Assembly: GCF_001437405.1 (NCBI RefSeq)
Contig: NZ_JQBY01000001.1
Location: 1-64,000, forward strand
Origin: Pediococcus ethanolidurans
Lineage (GTDB): Bacteria; Bacillota; Bacilli; Lactobacillales; Lactobacillaceae
DNA: 64,000 nt
Direction of reading: 5' to 3'
The notes under the pieces are model-generated. The model was not told the DNA's origin, made no database searches, and was given only the letters and a program-made list of their open reading frames with translations. This document shows positions 62,413 to 64,000 of the stretch, in pieces. Position numbers and translations under genes: made by a program. Each line of letters opens with the position of its first letter. Position 1 is the first letter of the stretch.

Positions 62413-62530
62413 TTGATCACCTACTTTCTTTATGAATTAAGTATATGTCCTAAAATTGGCAGCGCTTTATTGAAGAGTGTCACTTGATCTTGTCATTAAA
62501 CAAACTCTTGAGCAGGAGTTTACTAACAAC

Positions 62531-62568
62531 AAAAAAATGCAGAAAGAAATTCTTCTCTCCACACATTT
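62531..62568 (-). terminator. Probable terminator after the SIS-domain gene
   Basis: An imperfect stem between 62535-62548 and 62550-62568 (AAATG..GA.AGAA with TTC.TCTC..CATTT), followed on the minus strand by TTTTTTTG. It lies about 35 bp past the SIS gene. Confidence 0.5.
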
Positions 62569-62601
62569 ATTTGATGTTTTACAGTTCATATTCATCTTAA
62601 T

Positions 62602-63660
62602 TTAGTGATTGTATCGCTTACTACCTAATTCCATATGAAATTTAGGATCTTTGGGTTTACTTGGATCAACTCCACGTAATTCTGGCAAGGTTGATGCCAT
62701 AATTTGAAATAGTAACGGAAATATAAATGTTTGCATATCTTTTGGTACCTTCACATCATATCCAATGCTATGCGAATCACCAGTTCCAGAAAAATTAACT
62801 ATATATAGTTTGTCTGACCATTGACCAAGAATCTCCAACATCTTGGTTAATCTGGGTTCGGTACCATCGTCCATAAAGAAAACTGTCGATTTCTCATCAA
62901 TAGCATTATAAACACCATGAATAAATTCATTGAATTCATACCCCGTTACTGGAACACGACAAGTTTCTAAAATTTTCAAAGCACTTTCAAGAACATCACC
63001 ATAAGATGAGCTAGGGCCAACAACCCGAACATTATCTAGTTTAGCCAAATTGCTCTTATTTTTCTCAACCCACTCTTTTGCTCTTTCGTATGCTTGTGGG
63101 AATACACTCAAAGTTTGTTTAATTTCTTGCAAATCTTGATTAAATATTTCGTTATTTAACGTTCCATTATGAAGCCCAATTTGTTCTGCCAATAAAAGCA
63201 GATTTAATTTTGTGGCATAAAATCCTTTAGTTTTTGCTCCGGCTTTTTCTTCTCCAATATCTACCGTTAACACTTCATCCGCCAATTCATCAATATAGGC
63301 ATTTTTTTCACCTGCCATTGTGGCAATAATGCATCCTTTTTCTTTTGCAATTTTCATAGCATCATATGTTGTAAAGCTGCTCCCGCCTTGTGAAATGCCA
63401 ATAAAGAGTGTTCTTTGATTATTACCACGCAAAAACTCAGGTGTAATAAAAAAAGGATAGTAAGCATCAACTTCAACTCCACTTTTAATTCGCATAATTT
63501 GTTGCATTTGTACCCCTGAATGATAACTGGTTCCAGAACCTGTAATAATAATTCGGTCAATATTTCTATTTATCACATTTGAAAACAAACTTGAATTTTC
63601 CTTAATAATTTTATTTAACTGATTTGGTGTTTCTTTTATATACTTTTGAATTAAATTCAT
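62602..63660 (-). CDS. SIS-domain sugar-phosphate enzyme (deglycase/isomerase type)
   Basis: A 352-residue protein with two SIS domains like GlmS C-terminal, AgaS and FrlB/GfrF. IIITGSGTSYHSGVQMQQIM and ISQGGSSFTTYDAMKIA form SIS1; VVGPSSSYGDVLESALKILE with the catalytic-type EFNEFIHGVYNA form SIS2. It differs from the AgaS at 41.3 kb. It follows an EIID gene of a mannose-family PTS by 21 bp, the arrangement of Amadori-compound (fructose- or glucose-lysine) operons, so a fructosamine-6-phosphate deglycase is a plausible role; amino-sugar isomerase is the alternative. Confidence 0.82.
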   Translation of the reverse strand: MNLIQKYIKETPNQLNKIIKENSSLFSNVINRNIDRIIITGSGTSYHSGVQMQQIMRIKSGVEVDAYYPFFITPEFLRGNNQRTLFIGISQGGSSFTTYDAMKIAKEKGCIIATMAGEKNAYIDELADEVLTVDIGEEKAGAKTKGFYATKLNLLLLAEQIGLHNGTLNNEIFNQDLQEIKQTLSVFPQAYERAKEWVEKNKSNLAKLDNVRVVGPSSSYGDVLESALKILETCRVPVTGYEFNEFIHGVYNAIDEKSTVFFMDDGTEPRLTKMLEILGQWSDKLYIVNFSGTGDSHSIGYDVKVPKDMQTFIFPLLFQIMASTLPELRGVDPSKPKDPKFHMELGSKRYNH

Positions 63661-63681
63661 TTTTAGATCTCCTCTTAAACT

Positions 63682-64000
63682 TTATAAAATTCCAACAACA
63701 TGTGCTAAAATCCCGATAATCAATATACCAACAGTTAACTTTGAAATACTTACTTTTTTTCGAATTAAGTAAAAAACAAACAAAGTAATTAAAAGCGGCA
63801 GTAAATTAGGAATAATTTGATCAATAATGCTTTGAATCTTGACAGTTGCACCGGCCATACTAAACTTGATTGTTGTTTGCACAACAAGCATTGTGGCCAC
63901 CATTCCTCCAACTACCATCATTCCAATTATTCCAACAATTGACATAATTCGATCCATCAATCCATTTTTTTGCAGTTTTTCTAAAGAACTGACACCCACT
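63682..64000 (-). CDS. PTS mannose-family EIID, 3' part cut by window end
   Basis: The reading frame is open to the window edge, so only the C-terminal ~105 residues are seen. SIVGIIGMMVVGGMVATMLV, VKIQSIIDQIIPNLLPLLITL and YLIRKKVSISKL match the last third of EIID proteins such as those at 25.9 and 43.9 kb. It is the fourth mannose-family PTS in the window, with remaining subunits presumably beyond 64 kb. Confidence 0.88.
   Translation of the reverse strand, partial: VGVSSLEKLQKNGLMDRIMSIVGIIGMMVVGGMVATMLVVQTTIKFSMAGATVKIQSIIDQIIPNLLPLLITLFVFYLIRKKVSISKLTVGILIIGILAHVVGIL

Noticed and set aside
62440-62480. Second sigma-54 promoter (TTGGCAGCGCTTTATTG on the plus strand)
   Set aside because: The -24 GG is present but there is no GC at the required 10-bp spacing, and no plus-strand gene follows.
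1-64000. CRISPR arrays, tRNA or rRNA genes, transposases, integrases
   Set aside because: I looked for regularly spaced repeats, cloverleaf-like segments ending in CCA and transposase or integrase motifs, and found none that I can support.

Overview
The window is AT-rich DNA from a low-GC Gram-positive bacterium, most likely a member of the Lactobacillaceae. The evidence is Shine-Dalgarno sites of the AGGAGG type, many PTS sugar transporters, CcpA-type cre sites, a class II (Firmicutes-type) galactose-1-phosphate uridylyltransferase, a LevR-type activator with a sigma-54 promoter, and a giant subtilisin-like surface protease with a KxYKxGKxW-like signal peptide and a C-terminal LPQTN sorting signal. 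I would not name a genus. Nearly every gene lies on the minus strand; the exceptions are dinJ-yafQ with a broken third gene (19.1-19.9 kb) and one GntR/LacI-type regulator (40.1 kb).

Layout. 0.2-5.3 kb: a multicopper oxidase, a universal stress protein and a galKT operon led by a small unknown protein. 5.5-8.0 kb: a stress/mobile pocket with a decayed HicB relic, a three-gene toxin-antitoxin-chaperone (TAC) module carrying a SecB-like chaperone, and a DUF1828/DUF1829 protein. 8.3-18.8 kb: two fructose-family PTS operons, each led by its own PRD/BglG-type activator; the second ends in a GH38 enzyme resembling mannosylglycerate hydrolase MngB. 18.8-21.2 kb: a toxin-antitoxin graveyard with an intact dinJ-yafQ pair and four orphan, frameshifted or truncated antitoxin genes.

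21.3-31.4 kb: a mannose-family PTS (two EIIB, EIIC, EIID, EIIA) with GH13 and GH31 glucosidases, behind a near-consensus sigma-54 promoter and next to its LevR-type activator. 31.5-41.2 kb: a second mannose-family PTS operon with GH38 alpha-mannosidase, GH43 glycosidase, HAD phosphatase and ROK kinase, divergent from a GntR/LacI-type regulator. 41.3-46.8 kb: a GalNAc/galactosamine-type (Aga) mannose-family PTS with AgaS and two GntR regulators; its EIIB and EIIC genes both look frameshifted close to their starts. 46.9-52.3 kb: the cell-wall protease. 52.6-57.1 kb: a GH3 beta-glucosidase with a cellobiose-family EIIC and an AraC regulator. 57.2-62.4 kb: a fructose-family PTS with two class II aldolases and a PRD regulator. 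62.6-64.0 kb: a SIS-domain sugar-phosphate enzyme and the 3' end of another mannose-family EIID, cut by the window edge.

Taken together this is a carbohydrate-import island: self-contained cassettes, each pairing a transporter with a local regulator and the enzymes that handle the imported sugar, several with candidate cre sites and ending in strong hairpin terminators. It is interrupted by small toxin-antitoxin pockets. The most unusual element is the TAC module: a SecB-like protein in a single-membrane bacterium, where it most likely guards an antitoxin instead of serving general export. Functions are inferred from protein motifs and gene order; substrates are mostly inferences.
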